Origin: Microbacteriaceae bacterium
GTDB taxonomy: Bacteria > Actinomycetota > Actinomycetes > Actinomycetales > Microbacteriaceae
DNA length: 64,000 nt
Assembly (NCBI GenBank): GCA_025464995.1
Contig: JAODMO010000024.1
Location: 27,632 to 91,631, forward strand
Reading direction: 5' to 3'
The position numbers were made by a program, and so were the translations under genes. Every line of letters starts with the position of its first letter. Position 1 is the first letter of the stretch. The notes below the pieces were generated by a model, which did no database searches, had not been told where the DNA came from, and saw only the letters and a program-made list of their open reading frames with translations. This document shows positions 9,177 to 20,560 of this stretch, piece by piece.

Positions 9177-9938
9177 GTGCCGGCTGAGGAGACCTTCTGG
9201 CCCGACGACGTGTTCGCCGACCTCGACCGCACGGGCCCCATGCCCCTGTACTTCCAGGTCTCGACTCGTCTCGAGGCGGCGATCCGCGACGGGGTGATCC
9301 CCGCCGGGGCCCGTCTCGAGAATGAGATCGCAATCGGGCAGCGCCTCGGCCTCTCGCGCCCCACCGTGCGGCGTGCCATCCAGGACGTCGTCGACAAGGG
9401 ACTCCTCGTGCGTCGACGCGGAATCGGCACACAGGTGGTGCAGGGGCAGGTGACCCGCCAGGTCGAGCTCACGAGCCTCTTCGAAGACCTCAAGGGATCG
9501 CATCACGAGCCGGGAACCCTGGTGCTGACGCAGGATATCCGACCGGCGACCGACGTGGTGGCGTCGAGCCTCGGCGTCCCGTCCGGCTCCGACGTCGTGT
9601 ACCTGCGCCGGCAGCGCAGCACCGACGGCGTCGCGGTAGCGGTGCTCGAGAACTACCTGCCGATCGAGTTCGCGGGCATCACGAGCGACCAGCTGCAGAC
9701 CCGCGGGCTGTACCAGATCCTCCGGGCGAGGGGCGTGACGATCCAGATCGCCAAGCAGAAGATCGGCGCCCGTCGCGCCAAGGGCGACGAGGCCGAGTTG
9801 CTCGGCATCGACAAGAGCGGTCCCGTGCTCACCATGGAGCGCGTCGCCTACGACAACTCGGGCAGGGCCATCGAGTACGGGCATCACTGCTATCGCCCCG
9901 ATATGTACAGCTTCGAGACCACGCTCGTCGCCAAATAG
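9177..9938 (+). CDS. iolR: GntR-family transcriptional regulator, probable IolR
   Basis: A 253-aa regulator with an N-terminal winged helix (about residues 20-85; A-I-G-Q-R-L-G-L-S-R-P-T-V-R-R is the recognition-helix region) and a C-terminal UTRA effector-binding domain (about 100-245). This is the HutC-type GntR layout. It is divergent from the iol operon and shares a 160-bp control region with two matching inverted repeats, so repression of iol genes relieved by an inositol metabolite is likely. The GTG start at 9177 follows an AGAGAAGAGA stretch. It ends 11 bp from the convergent glpX. No strong sigma70-type promoter is obvious; a TTGACA at 9093-9098 lacks a well-spaced partner. Confidence 0.82.
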   Translation: MPAEETFWPDDVFADLDRTGPMPLYFQVSTRLEAAIRDGVIPAGARLENEIAIGQRLGLSRPTVRRAIQDVVDKGLLVRRRGIGTQVVQGQVTRQVELTSLFEDLKGSHHEPGTLVLTQDIRPATDVVASSLGVPSGSDVVYLRRQRSTDGVAVAVLENYLPIEFAGITSDQLQTRGLYQILRARGVTIQIAKQKIGARRAKGDEAELLGIDKSGPVLTMERVAYDNSGRAIEYGHHCYRPDMYSFETTLVAK

Positions 9939-9949
9939 CGCGCGGCCCC

Positions 9950-10933
9950 CTAGAGCCACTTCTCGGCGAGGTGCTCTCCGACGACGCGACGGACGGTGCC
10001 GGAGCGGCCGCGGAGGATGATGCTCTCGGTGCGGATGCTCGGGCCGACCTTGCGCACGCCGTCGACGAGCTGGCCGTCGGTGACGCCCGTGGCCACGAAG
10101 TAGGTGTTGTCGCTCGTGACCAGGTCGTCGACCTCGAGCACGCGGTCGAGGTCGTGGCCGGCGTCGATGGCCTTCTGGCGTTCGTCGTCGTCGCGGGGCA
10201 GGAGGCGGCCCTGGATGAGTCCGCCGAGTGCCTTGAGTGCGCAGGCCGTGATGATGCCCTCCGGGGTTCCGCCCGTGCCGACGCACATGTCGATGCGGGT
10301 GCCGTGCATGGCGGCGTTGATGCCACCGGCGACGTCGCCGTCGAGCAGCATCCGGGTGCCCGCTCCAGACTCACGGATGTCGTCGACGAGCCGGGCGTGG
10401 CGCGGGCGGTCGAGAACCGCGACGACCATGTCGGAGACGTCTTTGCCCTTCGCCTTCGCGAGCGCGCGGATGTTCTCGCCGATCGGCTTGCGGAGGTCGA
10501 CGACGCCGTGACCCTCGTGACCGGTGACGATCTTCTCCATGTAGAAGACGGCGCTCGGGTCGTACATGCTGCCGCGGTCGGCGACCGCGATCATGCTCAG
10601 CGCGTTCTGGCGGCCCGCCGCGGTGAGCGAGGTGCCGTCGATCGGGTCGACGGCGATGTCGCACGCGGGGCCCGTGCCGCTTCCGACGTGTTCGCCGTTG
10701 TAGAGCATCGGGGCGTGGTCCTTCTCGCCCTCGCCGATCACGACGACGCCGTCGAACTCGACCGTGCCGAGGAATTTCCGCATGGCGTCGACGGCGGCAC
10801 CGTCGGCGGCGTTCTTGTCACCGCGACCGATGAACGGCACGGCACGGATGGCGGCGGCCTCGGTGGCACGCACGAGCTCCATGCCGAGGTTGCGGTCGGG
10901 CTGGAGGTAGACAGTTCCGGTTTCCGTGGTCAC
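9950..10933 (-). CDS. glpX: fructose-1,6-bisphosphatase, class II (GlpX)
   Basis: Gluconeogenic phosphatase converting fructose 1,6-bisphosphate to fructose 6-phosphate. The 327 aa contain the metal/phosphate motifs V-I-G-E-G-E-K-D and D-P-I-D-G-T-S-L of the Li-sensitive phosphatase fold, and G-T-G-G-T-P-E-G further on. Class II is the main FBPase of Actinobacteria. The GTG start at 10933 gives M-T-T-E-T-G. It is divergent from fba across a 156-bp control region, so the forward and reverse enzymes of this node sit back to back. Confidence 0.94.
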   Translation of the reverse strand: MTTETGTVYLQPDRNLGMELVRATEAAAIRAVPFIGRGDKNAADGAAVDAMRKFLGTVEFDGVVVIGEGEKDHAPMLYNGEHVGSGTGPACDIAVDPIDGTSLTAAGRQNALSMIAVADRGSMYDPSAVFYMEKIVTGHEGHGVVDLRKPIGENIRALAKAKGKDVSDMVVAVLDRPRHARLVDDIRESGAGTRMLLDGDVAGGINAAMHGTRIDMCVGTGGTPEGIITACALKALGGLIQGRLLPRDDDERQKAIDAGHDLDRVLEVDDLVTSDNTYFVATGVTDGQLVDGVRKVGPSIRTESIILRGRSGTVRRVVGEHLAEKWL

Positions 10934-11089
10934 GAGAATAGGCGTCCGTTCGAGATCGAGGTGCGGGAGCGCTGTGGTGGGATTCCGGGAGAATCAACGT
11001 GAGTACAGTTTAGCCCGCTCAGCGGTCAATAGAATCGATCCGAAGTATCGACCGCTCGCGTCTGTCCCCTGCTCCCAAGGAGAACTGCA

Positions 11090-12114
<1,025 letters not shown>

Positions 12115-12118
<4 letters not shown>

Positions 12119-13275
12119 GAGTCGGGTCGACCGCTCCTGGGGCTCTCCCGCGCCGGCACCTGGAATCGCAGCAGGTCGCGCGACGGGTCCCAGGAGATCG
12201 AGTCGACCGTCGTCTGCAGCGTGAGGTAGTACGGCGCGAGCATGAGCGTGCGCCTCCCCTCCGGCAGCGAGAAGTCGAGCGTGAGGGCGACGGCGGTGGA
12301 ATCATCCTCGTCGCCACGCAGCTCGAGGAAGAGCGACCCGACCGCGGCCCCGGGATTCTCCATGACCGCGTTGAGCAGGGCCCGCAGGGCGGTGCGTTGG
12401 GCCGCGTTCATCCGGTCCGCACGGTTGTCGGGGTCGACGACGTAGATGCGACCGAAGAGGGCGATGGAGTCGAGCCAGGTGCGGTTCGCCTGGCTCACGA
12501 GGTCGGAGCGGAGCTGGCGCGCGAGCTGACCGGCAAGGGCACGGTCGGTGTCGGTGACGACGCCCGCGGTCGCGATGCCCTCGAGGAACGGGGCGACGCG
12601 GTTGCCGAGGCGCGCGAGGGTGCGTCGCTCCACGCGGCGTGCAGCCTCCTCGCTCGCCGCGTCGGTGGTCGGCGGCGCCTTCCCCGCCCCCATGAGCAAC
12701 CGCTGCGTGCTCGCCACGACGACGTAGCCGAAGGTGGCGGTCGCGACGGTCGCGACGACGATGGTGCTGCCGGAGATGAAGGCGACGCTCGTCGACGGCC
12801 ACACCGCGTCGGGCCCCCAGAAGGCGAGCGAGGCGATGACCGCCGTGGCCACTCCCAGCCCGGCGCCGTAGGCGAGCACCTGGCGCACGGTCGAATACGG
12901 TCCGAGAGTCGCGACAACGAGACCTACGCCAACGGGTGCCCACCAGTGCTGCACGAGTACGGCCGATCCCGCGTTGCCGACCGCCGAGACGACGAGGCCG
13001 GCGAGGGCGAGGACGAGCGGGCCCACGGCGTCGCGAGCACGGAAGGCCGGCCGCAACGGCCGGGTCAGCAACTGCACGAGAATGCACGCGCCGCCGATGA
13101 GCACGATCGCCGCCACATCGAGCCACGGCCGGTGGGTGCGACCCCACGTCGCAACGAGCGTGAACAGTCCGACGAGCACCGCGAGAGCGCACGCGGTGAT
13201 CGGCACGAGCGGGCGTATGAACCAACTCAGCGGGTCGATCTGCTGCGGGGTCACCCGCAGCGCCTCACGCATCAT
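12115..13275 (-). CDS. membrane protein resembling a degenerate histidine kinase
   Basis: A 386-aa protein of no family I can name. The first half has several hydrophobic membrane segments; the second half is cytoplasmic. The soluble part parallels the neighbouring kinase: R-L-G-N-R-V-A-P-F-L-E-G aligns with the kinase's H220 region but has no histidine, and L-L-N-A-V-M-E-N-P-G-A-A resembles its N-box, yet no D-x-G-x-G (G1) box follows. The ATG at 13275 has GGGAGG nine bases upstream and overlaps the kinase stop by 11 bp; a GTG at 13284 is an alternative. I infer a catalytically dead partner or regulator of the kinase. Confidence 0.72.
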
Positions 13276-14503
13276 GGCTCGCACCCTCCCGAGTCTCGAA
13301 CTCGACCCCGGGAACGCTGATCAGCACCGACGTGCCGTCGCCGGGGGTTGACCACACGCGCACCGAGCCGCCGTGCGCGGCGATGCGGTTGACCACGGCG
13401 GAGCGCAGCCCCAATCGGTCGTCCGCGACGCCGTCCGGGTCGAAACCGCGGCCGTGGTCGATCACCATCACGGTCGCCGCCCGCTCGGTCGTGGAGATGA
13501 CCAGCTCGGCGGATCCCGTGCCCGCGTGCAGCAGCACGTTGTCGAGACACGCGCGCACGGCCGACACGAGCGACGACGACGCCTCGGCCGAGATGCGGAT
13601 GATTGTCGCCGAGTCACCCGTGACATCGACCCTGAGCCCCCGCCACTGGAAGTCGGAGACGAGCGCCTCGAGCGAGTTGCGGAGCACCGCATCGGCGGGC
13701 GCGTCGAGGGAGGGGTCTGCCGATTCACGCAGCCAGGCCGAATTGTTCAAGGTCGCGACATCCGCCCGGAAACGTGCTCGTGCCCGGTCGTCCAGAGGCC
13801 CGGACGTGTTCATGACGGCGGTCAAATCGCTCAGCACCGTGTCGTGCACGAGTGCCGCGGCGCGCTGCTCGAACTGGTTCTCGATCGACAGCCGCCGGGT
13901 GTCCTCCTCGAGGCGGGCGAGGTCAGGCACGCGCTTGAGCTGGGCGGCCGAGGCCGCGGCGAGCGCCACACGGCCGCCCGCATAGACGGCGAAGGCGATG
14001 GTGGGCCCCCATCCGGGCACGATGGGAACGCCGACGATCAGCGACGACACGATCGACACGGCCGTCGCGAGCACGTACCCGGCGAGACCCCAGGCGAGGC
14101 CGATCGCCGGGCGCGCTAGGGCGACCCCGCCCAGCACGAGCGCCATGGCCGGCCGGTTGAGCAGGAACCCGGCGTCGTCGTTGAGGGTCGGGTCGGCGGA
14201 GAGCAGCGCGATGGCGTAGACGAGCGCGCACCCTGCGCCGCCCACGAGATACAGCGTGCGCGTCGCGTTCGAGGGCCGCCAGCCGCTCACGGCGAGCAGC
14301 ACGACCATCGCGACGAGGCACGCGAGCGGCAGCGGCAGGTTGCGCGCGAGCCCACGGTCGGCGAGCACGTCGACGAGCACGGGCACGGTGAGGAGGAGGA
14401 CGGTGAGCGCGACACCCCACACGGCCCGCGAGATGGCGCGCGCAATGACGCGTGAGGCCACCGCGCGCGGAAGGATGGCGACGCGCGCCGACTCCTCCGG
14501 CAC
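13265..14503 (-). CDS. sensor histidine kinase (HisKA_3-like, multi-pass N-terminus)
   Basis: A 412-aa kinase with about six membrane segments in residues 30-185, a short coiled linker, the phospho-acceptor H220 in A-L-V-H-D-T-V-L-S-D-L, and a GHKL ATPase domain with N322 (A-C-L-D-N-V-L-L-H-A) and G1 box D349-H-G-R-G, then L-G-L-R-S-A as G2. The layout resembles NarL-partner kinases of the DesK type. No response regulator is in the window. The start is uncertain: GTG at 14503 lies five bases after the TAG of the upstream gene, with only a weak ribosome binding site. It overlaps the downstream paralogue. Confidence 0.86.
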   Translation of the reverse strand: MPEESARVAILPRAVASRVIARAISRAVWGVALTVLLLTVPVLVDVLADRGLARNLPLPLACLVAMVVLLAVSGWRPSNATRTLYLVGGAGCALVYAIALLSADPTLNDDAGFLLNRPAMALVLGGVALARPAIGLAWGLAGYVLATAVSIVSSLIVGVPIVPGWGPTIAFAVYAGGRVALAAASAAQLKRVPDLARLEEDTRRLSIENQFEQRAAALVHDTVLSDLTAVMNTSGPLDDRARARFRADVATLNNSAWLRESADPSLDAPADAVLRNSLEALVSDFQWRGLRVDVTGDSATIIRISAEASSSLVSAVRACLDNVLLHAGTGSAELVISTTERAATVMVIDHGRGFDPDGVADDRLGLRSAVVNRIAAHGGSVRVWSTPGDGTSVLISVPGVEFETREGASHDA

Positions 14504-14508
14504 GGTGC

Positions 14509-15048
14509 CTAGCCCTGCATCGCGGCCCAGGCGGCGAACGACGGGTCGGACGTCATCGCGACCAGCAGCAGCACCATGAAGACCAGCGCGGCGAGCGCTC
14601 CCCCGATGAGCGGGATGAAGAAGGCGAGTCGTCGGGCTCGCACCCGAGACAGGGAGAGGGCGACGGTGACGACGAGGATGACCGAGTGGCTCACGAGGAT
14701 CGCGACTCCGATCGCGTCGGCCACGCCGAAGCTCGTGAACGCACCGAGGCCCGCGGCGTCGAACGCCTCGACAAGGGTCGTGGAAAGGTCGAGCAGCCCC
14801 GGAATGGACGACACAACCGAGTAGACACCGACGACGAGCAACGCGATGGTGAGCATGACGTCGCCGTTGCGGGCGACGGGAGGAGCGCCATCCACCCTGC
14901 TCGCCGGGTCGGGCGGAGCCAGCTCGGTCGTGCCCGACGCACGGTTCTGGACCGTGTTCTCCGGCTCGACGGGGAGCCCGCCGGCCGCGATGCGCTCGTC
15001 GGCGCTCGCGTATTCGCCATACTGCGGTCGGTCGCGCGCGTCGCTCAC
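14509..15048 (-). CDS. DUF6264-like membrane protein
   Basis: A 179-aa protein with a charged, Pro/Glu-rich N-terminal tail of about 65 residues and four hydrophobic segments after it, ending A-A-W-A-A-M-Q-G. I recognise the type as an actinobacterial family of unknown function found beside ispH; the DUF number is from memory. The GTG start at 15048 overlaps the ispH stop (GTGA), so it is translationally coupled to ispH. It ends five bases before the kinase start. Confidence 0.75.
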   Translation of the reverse strand: MSDARDRPQYGEYASADERIAAGGLPVEPENTVQNRASGTTELAPPDPASRVDGAPPVARNGDVMLTIALLVVGVYSVVSSIPGLLDLSTTLVEAFDAAGLGAFTSFGVADAIGVAILVSHSVILVVTVALSLSRVRARRLAFFIPLIGGALAALVFMVLLLVAMTSDPSFAAWAAMQG

Positions 15049-16142
15049 TGGCTGCGCTGCCAGTCGAGCTGACGCACCCGGCCACCGAGCCCGCGTTCGT
15101 CGGCGTTGCCGTCGGCGTCTTTCCGTAGCTCCTTGGGCAGCGAGAACATGAGGTCCTCCTCGGCCGTCACGACCTGGCTCACGTCGCCGTAGCCCGCGTC
15201 GGCGAGGTCGTCGAGTACCTCCTGCACGAGCACCTCGGGCACGGAGGCACCGCTCGTGACGCCGACCGTGGACACACCGTCGAGCCACTCCTGCTGGATC
15301 TCGCTCGCGTAGTCGACGCGGTACGCCGCCTTCGCGCCGTACTCGAGCGCAACATCCACGAGTCGCATGGTGTTGGAGCTGTTGGCCGAACCCACGACGA
15401 TGACGAGCTCGGCCTCGGCCGCGACCTTGCGGATGGCGACCTGGCGGTTCGTGGTGGCGTAGCAGATGTCGTCGCTCGGCGGGTCTTGCAGGTTGGGGAA
15501 GCGCTCCTTGAGGAGGTTGACCGTGAGCATGGTCTCGTCGACGCTGAGGGTGGTCTGCGACAGCCACACGACGTGGTCGGGGTTCTTCACGACGACGTTC
15601 GGCACATCGGCGGGGCTGTTGACGAGGGTCGTGCGTTCGGGGGCGTGGCCCATCGTGCCCTCGACCTCTTCGTGGCCCGCGTGGCCGATGAGCAGAATCT
15701 CGAAGTCCTGCTTGGCGAAGCGCACGGCCTCGCGGTGCACCTTGGTGACGAGCGGGCAGGTGGCGTCGATCGCGTCGAGGTGCCGGTCGGCGGCGCCCTG
15801 CACCACGGCCGGGGAGACGCCGTGGGCGCTGAAGACGATGTGCGAACCCTCGGGCACCTCGTCGACGTCGTCGACGAAGATGGCGCCCTTCTTCTCCAGT
15901 GTCGACACGACATGGATGTTGTGCACGATCTGCTTGCGCACGTAGACGGGTGCACCGAACCGCTCGAGAGCCTTCTCGACCGCGATGACCGCCCTGTCCA
16001 CCCCAGCGCAATAGCCGCGGGGAGCCGCGAGGAGAACCCGCTTGCCGCCGGCGACGGGGGTATTCTTAAGCCTGTTCCGCAGCGCGGGAATGCGCGGCAT
16101 CTCGAGATGCACCGCGGCGTTTCCGTTAGTGATATTGCTCAC
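15045..16142 (-). CDS. ispH: 4-hydroxy-3-methylbut-2-enyl diphosphate reductase IspH
   Basis: Iron-sulfur enzyme that makes IPP and DMAPP in the last step of the MEP isoprenoid pathway. The three cluster cysteines are C45 (P-R-G-Y-C-A-G-V), C129 (A-T-C-P-L-V) and C227 ([10 protein letters not shown]). The substrate-binding histidines H-N-I-H and S-A-H-G-V are in place. Length is 365 aa, slightly long because of a 33-residue N-terminal extension. Start is GTG at 16142. It is divergent from xseA, with only about 47 bp between the starts, so the two promoters must overlap. Confidence 0.95.
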   Translation of the reverse strand: MSNITNGNAAVHLEMPRIPALRNRLKNTPVAGGKRVLLAAPRGYCAGVDRAVIAVEKALERFGAPVYVRKQIVHNIHVVSTLEKKGAIFVDDVDEVPEGSHIVFSAHGVSPAVVQGAADRHLDAIDATCPLVTKVHREAVRFAKQDFEILLIGHAGHEEVEGTMGHAPERTTLVNSPADVPNVVVKNPDHVVWLSQTTLSVDETMLTVNLLKERFPNLQDPPSDDICYATTNRQVAIRKVAAEAELVIVVGSANSSNTMRLVDVALEYGAKAAYRVDYASEIQQEWLDGVSTVGVTSGASVPEVLVQEVLDDLADAGYGDVSQVVTAEEDLMFSLPKELRKDADGNADERGLGGRVRQLDWQRSQ

Positions 16143-16189
16143 GGTGCAATTCTACGTGCGTGCCGCCGCACTTCTCTGGGAGGTACACA

Positions 16190-17461
16190 TTGGTCGAGTT
16201 CGCACCCGACGCTCCGCCCACCGTCGACGCCCCGTGGCCGGTCGGCGTGCTCTCGGCGAAAATCAAGGGATGGATCGACCGGCTCGGAGCAGTGTGGGTC
16301 GAGGGCGAGATCACCCAGTGGGGCGTCTCGGGCGGCAATGTCTACGGCAAGCTGAAAGACCTCGAGGCCGACGTCACCGTCGGATTCACCGTGTGGTCAT
16401 CGGTCAAGGCGCGCATCCCGGCAGATCTGAAGCAGGGCGACCACGTCGTCGCGCTCGTCAAGCCGAACTACTGGGTCAAGGGCGGCTCGCTCACGATGCA
16501 GGTGTTCGAGATGAAGCACGTCGGGCTGGGCGACCTGCTCGAGCGGCTCGAGCGGCTCCGCCAGCAGCTCGCCGCCGAGGGGCTCTTCTCCTCCGCCCGC
16601 AAGCGGCCGCTGCCCTTCCTCCCGCGACTCATCGGGCTGGTGACCGGCAAAGACAGCGATGCGGAGAAGGACGTGCTGCGCAACGCGCAGTTGCGCTGGC
16701 CGTCGGTGCGCTTCCGGGTCGTGCACGCCGCCGTGCAGGGTGACCGCGCCGCATCCGAGGTCACGGCGGCAGTGCGCACCCTCGACGCCGACCCCGAGGT
16801 CGACGTCATCATCGTGGCTCGCGGCGGCGGCGACTTCCAGAACCTGCTCGTCTTCAGCGACGAGACACTCGTGCGCACCGTCGCCGCGTGCGGGACACCC
16901 CTCATCAGCGCCATCGGACACGAGGCCGATCGGCCGTTGCTCGACGACGTCGCCGACCTCCGTGCGTCGACGCCGACGGATGCCGCGAAGCGGGTCGTGC
17001 CCGACGTGGCCGAGGAACTGGCGCGCGTCGCGCAAGCACGCTCGCGCATCGGAACGCGGCTGACCTCCCTCCTCACGCACGAGATCGACCGGCTGCAGCA
17101 GATACGCTCGCGCCCCGTGCTCGCCCATCCGGTGCTGCTCGTCGACGCCCGGGCGGAGGATCTCACGCGGTACGTCGCGCGCAGCCACGAGCTCGTGCAC
17201 CGCATCGTCGAGCGCAACCTCACCCGCGTCGGCGAGCTCGCGGGACAACTGCGCGCTCTCTCACCCCAGGGCACCCTCGACCGCGGCTACGCCATCGCGC
17301 AGCTGCCTTCGGGTGCGGCCCTTCGGGATGCCGCCGACGCCCCGGTCGGCACGCCACTCGTGCTCACCGTCTCGCGAGGCCGCGTGTCCTCCACCGTGTC
17401 GGCGGGCGCCGACGCCCCCACCGCCCGGGTCGCCGCCGGGCTCCATGTCGAGAAGAGCTAG
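16190..17461 (+). CDS. xseA: exodeoxyribonuclease VII large subunit XseA
   Basis: Large subunit of the single-strand-specific nuclease ExoVII. It has an N-terminal OB-fold (about residues 10-105), the nuclease core with A-R-G-G-G-D-F-Q-N-L-L and S-A-I-G-H-E-A-D-R-P, and a helical C-terminal part with Q-G-T-L-D-R-G-Y-A. I place the start at the TTG at 16190 because GGGAGG lies six to seven bases upstream and the protein then begins V-E-F-A-P; an in-frame GTG at 16160 has no such site. It is 13 bp ahead of xseB. Confidence 0.92.
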   Translation: MVEFAPDAPPTVDAPWPVGVLSAKIKGWIDRLGAVWVEGEITQWGVSGGNVYGKLKDLEADVTVGFTVWSSVKARIPADLKQGDHVVALVKPNYWVKGGSLTMQVFEMKHVGLGDLLERLERLRQQLAAEGLFSSARKRPLPFLPRLIGLVTGKDSDAEKDVLRNAQLRWPSVRFRVVHAAVQGDRAASEVTAAVRTLDADPEVDVIIVARGGGDFQNLLVFSDETLVRTVAACGTPLISAIGHEADRPLLDDVADLRASTPTDAAKRVVPDVAEELARVAQARSRIGTRLTSLLTHEIDRLQQIRSRPVLAHPVLLVDARAEDLTRYVARSHELVHRIVERNLTRVGELAGQLRALSPQGTLDRGYAIAQLPSGAALRDAADAPVGTPLVLTVSRGRVSSTVSAGADAPTARVAAGLHVEKS

Positions 17462-17474
17462 GTAGAATCGACCC

Positions 17475-17693
17475 GTGGCAACCGCACTGAACTCCGACGT
17501 CAACGATCTCAGTTACGAGCAGGCGCGTGATGAACTCATCCGCGTCGTGGCCGAGCTCGAGCAGGGTTCGACGACCCTCGAGGAGTCGCTCGCCCTGTGG
17601 GAGCGGGGCGAGGCCGCCGCGAAGCGCTGCGAGGAGTGGCTGCTCGGGGCGAAGGCGCGCCTCGAGGTCGCCCGTTCCACGAACACGGAATAG
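17475..17693 (+). CDS. xseB: exodeoxyribonuclease VII small subunit XseB
   Basis: A 72-aa helical protein that wraps the ExoVII large subunit. The family signature [28 protein letters not shown] and C-E-E-W-L is all visible. GTG start. It follows xseA by 13 bp and precedes the DUF4245 gene by five bases. Confidence 0.93.
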   Translation: MATALNSDVNDLSYEQARDELIRVVAELEQGSTTLEESLALWERGEAAAKRCEEWLLGAKARLEVARSTNTE

Positions 17694-17698
17694 CCGCC

Positions 17699-18397
17699 AT
17701 GGCTGAGAAGACCCCCCGCGACCAGACCCCGACCCGAGTGCCGAGGGCGAAGCAGCCTGCCGTCGTCGCGGAGCTCGGCCGCCCCGAGACGCCCGAAGAG
17801 ACGGCCGCGCGCAAGGCAGAGAATTCGCGCAAGCACCGGGCCAACCAGAACATCCGCAACCTCGTCTGGTCTCTTGCGGCATCCGTCGGTCTCATGCTGC
17901 TCATCGTCATCGTGGTCGTGCGGCCCGAGCAGCCCGCGCCGAAGCCTGTCGACTTCGCCACGGTCGCCGGGGAGGCGCAGCCCGCAATCGACGAGCCGCT
18001 CGCCGTGCCCGACGTCCCGTCGCAGTGGTCGGCCAACAGCGCCGAGCTGCGCACCGGGCAAGACGATGTCTCCGCCTGGTACATCGGTTTCATCACGTCG
18101 GCCGACGGGTTCATCGCCGTGAAGCAGGGCATCGACGCCAACCCGACCTGGCTGGTCACCCAGCTCGAGAAGACACGGGCGACGGGCGCCGAGACCATCG
18201 ACGGCATCGAGTGGACCGTCTACGACAACCGCATGGGAGACGACCCGGGCAATCTGGCCTATGCGATGGTCGCCGAGGCGGGCAACAGCACGTACGTGCT
18301 CTACGGCACGGCAGACACGAACGAGTTCCGCACCCTCGCAAGCGCGATGGGTTCGGAGATCGATGAGAACATGGCAACGGAGGAGACGACCGGATGA
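17699..18397 (+). CDS. DUF4245 family membrane-anchored protein
   Basis: A 232-aa protein with a charged cytoplasmic N-terminus (about residues 1-52), one membrane segment at about 55-75 (W-S-L-A-A-S-V-G-L-M-L-L-I-V-I-V-V-V) and an extracytoplasmic DUF4245 domain. The family is actinobacterial and its function is unknown. Its location between xseB and downstream housekeeping genes is a common actinobacterial arrangement. Start is ATG at 17699. The stop overlaps the carbonic anhydrase start (ATGA). Confidence 0.85.
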   Translation: MAEKTPRDQTPTRVPRAKQPAVVAELGRPETPEETAARKAENSRKHRANQNIRNLVWSLAASVGLMLLIVIVVVRPEQPAPKPVDFATVAGEAQPAIDEPLAVPDVPSQWSANSAELRTGQDDVSAWYIGFITSADGFIAVKQGIDANPTWLVTQLEKTRATGAETIDGIEWTVYDNRMGDDPGNLAYAMVAEAGNSTYVLYGTADTNEFRTLASAMGSEIDENMATEETTG

Positions 18398-19074
18398 GTG
18401 AAGCAGACGTCGAACGCCAGGCGAAGTCCCCGGCGAAGTCGCAGGCGAAGTCCCCGGCGAAGGCGTGGGACGACATGGCGCGCGGCAACGAGCGATTCGT
18501 GGCGGGTGCGCCGCTGCACCCGCGTCAAGATGTCGAGAGACGCGAGTCGGTCGCCAGCGGACAGCACCCCGATGCGGCGCTCTTCGGATGCAGCGACTCG
18601 CGTCTCGCCGCCGAGATCATCTTCGACAAGGGCATCGGCGACCTCTTCGTCGTGCGCAACGCGGGGCAGGTCGTCTCCGACTCGGTCATCGGGTCGCTCG
18701 AGTACGCCGTCAGCGTGCTCAACGTGCCGCTCATCGTGGTGCTCGGCCACGACGAGTGCGGAGCGGTGCTCGCCGCCATCGATTCCCAGGGTGCAGACGC
18801 CCAAGCGCTGCCGCCGCACATCAACCAACTGATCGCGAAGATCCTGCCCGCCGTGCGCCGGGTCGCCGGGTCGCCCGACGGCGCAATCGATGTCGGTACC
18901 ATCGACGCGCACGAGGTCGGCCGCGAGCACCTCCGCGACACCATCGCCGAACTCATCGAGGCCTCCGAGCTCATCAGCGACAGCATCGCCGCGGGTACGC
19001 TTGCAGTGGTGGGAGCCAACTACCGGTTGCTCGAGGGTCGCGCGGTTCCCGACATCCGCATCGGGAACCTCTGA
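18394..19074 (+). CDS. beta-class carbonic anhydrase
   Basis: Interconverts CO2 and bicarbonate. The zinc ligands and catalytic dyad are visible: C66-S-D68-S-R70, H119 and C122 in G-H-D-E-C-G. Length is 226 aa with an unusual N-terminal tail before the enzyme core ([11 protein letters not shown] starts near residue 25). That tail is built from four-residue units of the K-S-P-A type, encoded by a 12-bp tandem repeat. ATG overlaps the upstream stop by four bases; fumC follows after about 40 bp. Confidence 0.93.
   Translation: MSEADVERQAKSPAKSQAKSPAKAWDDMARGNERFVAGAPLHPRQDVERRESVASGQHPDAALFGCSDSRLAAEIIFDKGIGDLFVVRNAGQVVSDSVIGSLEYAVSVLNVPLIVVLGHDECGAVLAAIDSQGADAQALPPHINQLIAKILPAVRRVAGSPDGAIDVGTIDAHEVGREHLRDTIAELIEASELISDSIAAGTLAVVGANYRLLEGRAVPDIRIGNL
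18421..18462 (+). repeat. 12-bp tandem repeat in carbonic anhydrase N-terminus
   Basis: About 3.5 copies of GCGAAGTCCCCG (the second copy is GCGAAGTCGCAG), in frame, adding Lys/Ala/Ser/Pro-rich units ahead of the enzyme core. Copy number is probably variable between strains because the unit keeps the frame. Confidence 0.85.
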
Positions 19075-19114
19075 CCCTCCCCACCATCTCCACCCCAACG
19101 GAAGGCCCAACGTC

Positions 19115-20536
19115 GTGACCACCTCCACTGCCACCACCTCGAGCGATTCGAGCGAATTCCGCGTCGAACACGACACGATGGGTGACGTGCTCGTTCCGCG
19201 CTCCGCGCTCTACGGGGCACAGACCCAGCGGGCCGTGGAGAACTTCCCGATCTCGGGCTCCGGTCTCGAGCCCGCGCAGATCGTGGCGCTCGCTCGCATC
19301 AAGCGCGCAGCCGCCGTCGTCAACGGCTCGCTCGGCATCATCGACCAGGCCGTCGCCGACGCCGTCGTCGGTGCCGCCGACCAGCTGATCGCCGGCGACC
19401 ACCACGACCAGTTCCCCGTCGACACCTACCAGACCGGCAGCGGAACGTCGTCGAACATGAACATCAACGAGGTGCTCGCCTCGCTCGCCACCACCGCGCT
19501 CGGCTCCCCCGTGCACCCCAACGACCACGTGAACGCGTCGCAGTCGTCGAACGACGTCTTCCCGACATCCGTTCACGTCGCCGTCACCGGCGCGCTCCTC
19601 GGTGACCTGATTCCCTCGCTCGAGCACCTCGCCGCCTCGCTCGACGTGAAGGCCGAGCTGTGGAAGACGGCCGTCAAGGCGGGACGCACCCACCTCATGG
19701 ATGCGACGCCCGTGACGCTCGGGCAGGAGTTCGCCGGTTACGCCCGCCAGATCCGCCTCGGCATCGACCGCGTCAACGCCACGATCGTGCGCGTCGCCGA
19801 GGTGCCGCTCGGCGGTACCGCCGTCGGCACGGGCATCAACACCCCGGCCGGCTTCCCGCAGAAGGTCATCGCCCAGCTCGCGGCCGACAGCGGACTGCCC
19901 ATCACCGAGGCGCTCGACCACTTCGAGGCCCAGGGGGCGCGCGACGCTCTCGTCGAGGCGTCCGGGGCGCTCCGCGTCATCGCCGTGTCGCTGACGAAGA
20001 TCTGCAACGACCTGCGCTGGATGGGTTCCGGCCCCAACACGGGACTTGGCGAGCTGCACATCCCCGACCTGCAGCCCGGATCGTCGATCATGCCCGGCAA
20101 GGTGAACCCGGTGATCCCCGAGGCGGTCATCATGGTCGGCGCCCGCGTGATCGGCAACGACGCCACGATCGCCTGGGCGGGCGCCTCCGGAAACTTCGAG
20201 CTCAATGTGGCGATCCCCGTGATGGGGACGGCGCTGCTCGAGTCGGTCCGCCTGCTCGCCAATTCGAGCGTGCTGCTCGCCGACAAGACCGTCGACGGGC
20301 TCACCGCCAACCTCGACCGCGCCCGCGCCATGGCCGAGTCGTCGCCCTCGATCGTGACGCCGCTCAACAAGTTCATCGGCTACGAGTCGGCGGCGAAGAT
20401 CGCGAAGCACGCGGTGGCGCACGGCATCACCGTGCGCGAGGCCGTCATCGACCTCGGCTTCGTCGAACGCGGTGAACTCACCGAGCAGCAGCTCGACGGC
20501 GCGCTCGACGTGCTGTCGATGACGCACCCCGGCTAG
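19115..20536 (+). CDS. fumC: fumarate hydratase, class II (FumC)
   Basis: TCA-cycle enzyme hydrating fumarate to malate. The 473 aa show [21 protein letters not shown] and the superfamily signature [11 protein letters not shown]. Start is GTG at 19115 with GGAAGG about ten bases upstream; in-frame sequence before it lies inside the carbonic anhydrase gene. Aspartase is similar but the actinobacterial fumarase identity is favoured by the surrounding N- and C-terminal sequence. A stem-loop follows at 20561-20621. Confidence 0.93.
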   Translation: MTTSTATTSSDSSEFRVEHDTMGDVLVPRSALYGAQTQRAVENFPISGSGLEPAQIVALARIKRAAAVVNGSLGIIDQAVADAVVGAADQLIAGDHHDQFPVDTYQTGSGTSSNMNINEVLASLATTALGSPVHPNDHVNASQSSNDVFPTSVHVAVTGALLGDLIPSLEHLAASLDVKAELWKTAVKAGRTHLMDATPVTLGQEFAGYARQIRLGIDRVNATIVRVAEVPLGGTAVGTGINTPAGFPQKVIAQLAADSGLPITEALDHFEAQGARDALVEASGALRVIAVSLTKICNDLRWMGSGPNTGLGELHIPDLQPGSSIMPGKVNPVIPEAVIMVGARVIGNDATIAWAGASGNFELNVAIPVMGTALLESVRLLANSSVLLADKTVDGLTANLDRARAMAESSPSIVTPLNKFIGYESAAKIAKHAVAHGITVREAVIDLGFVERGELTEQQLDGALDVLSMTHPG

Positions 20537-20560
20537 GAGTCGCGCGGCCCTCGTCGGAGT

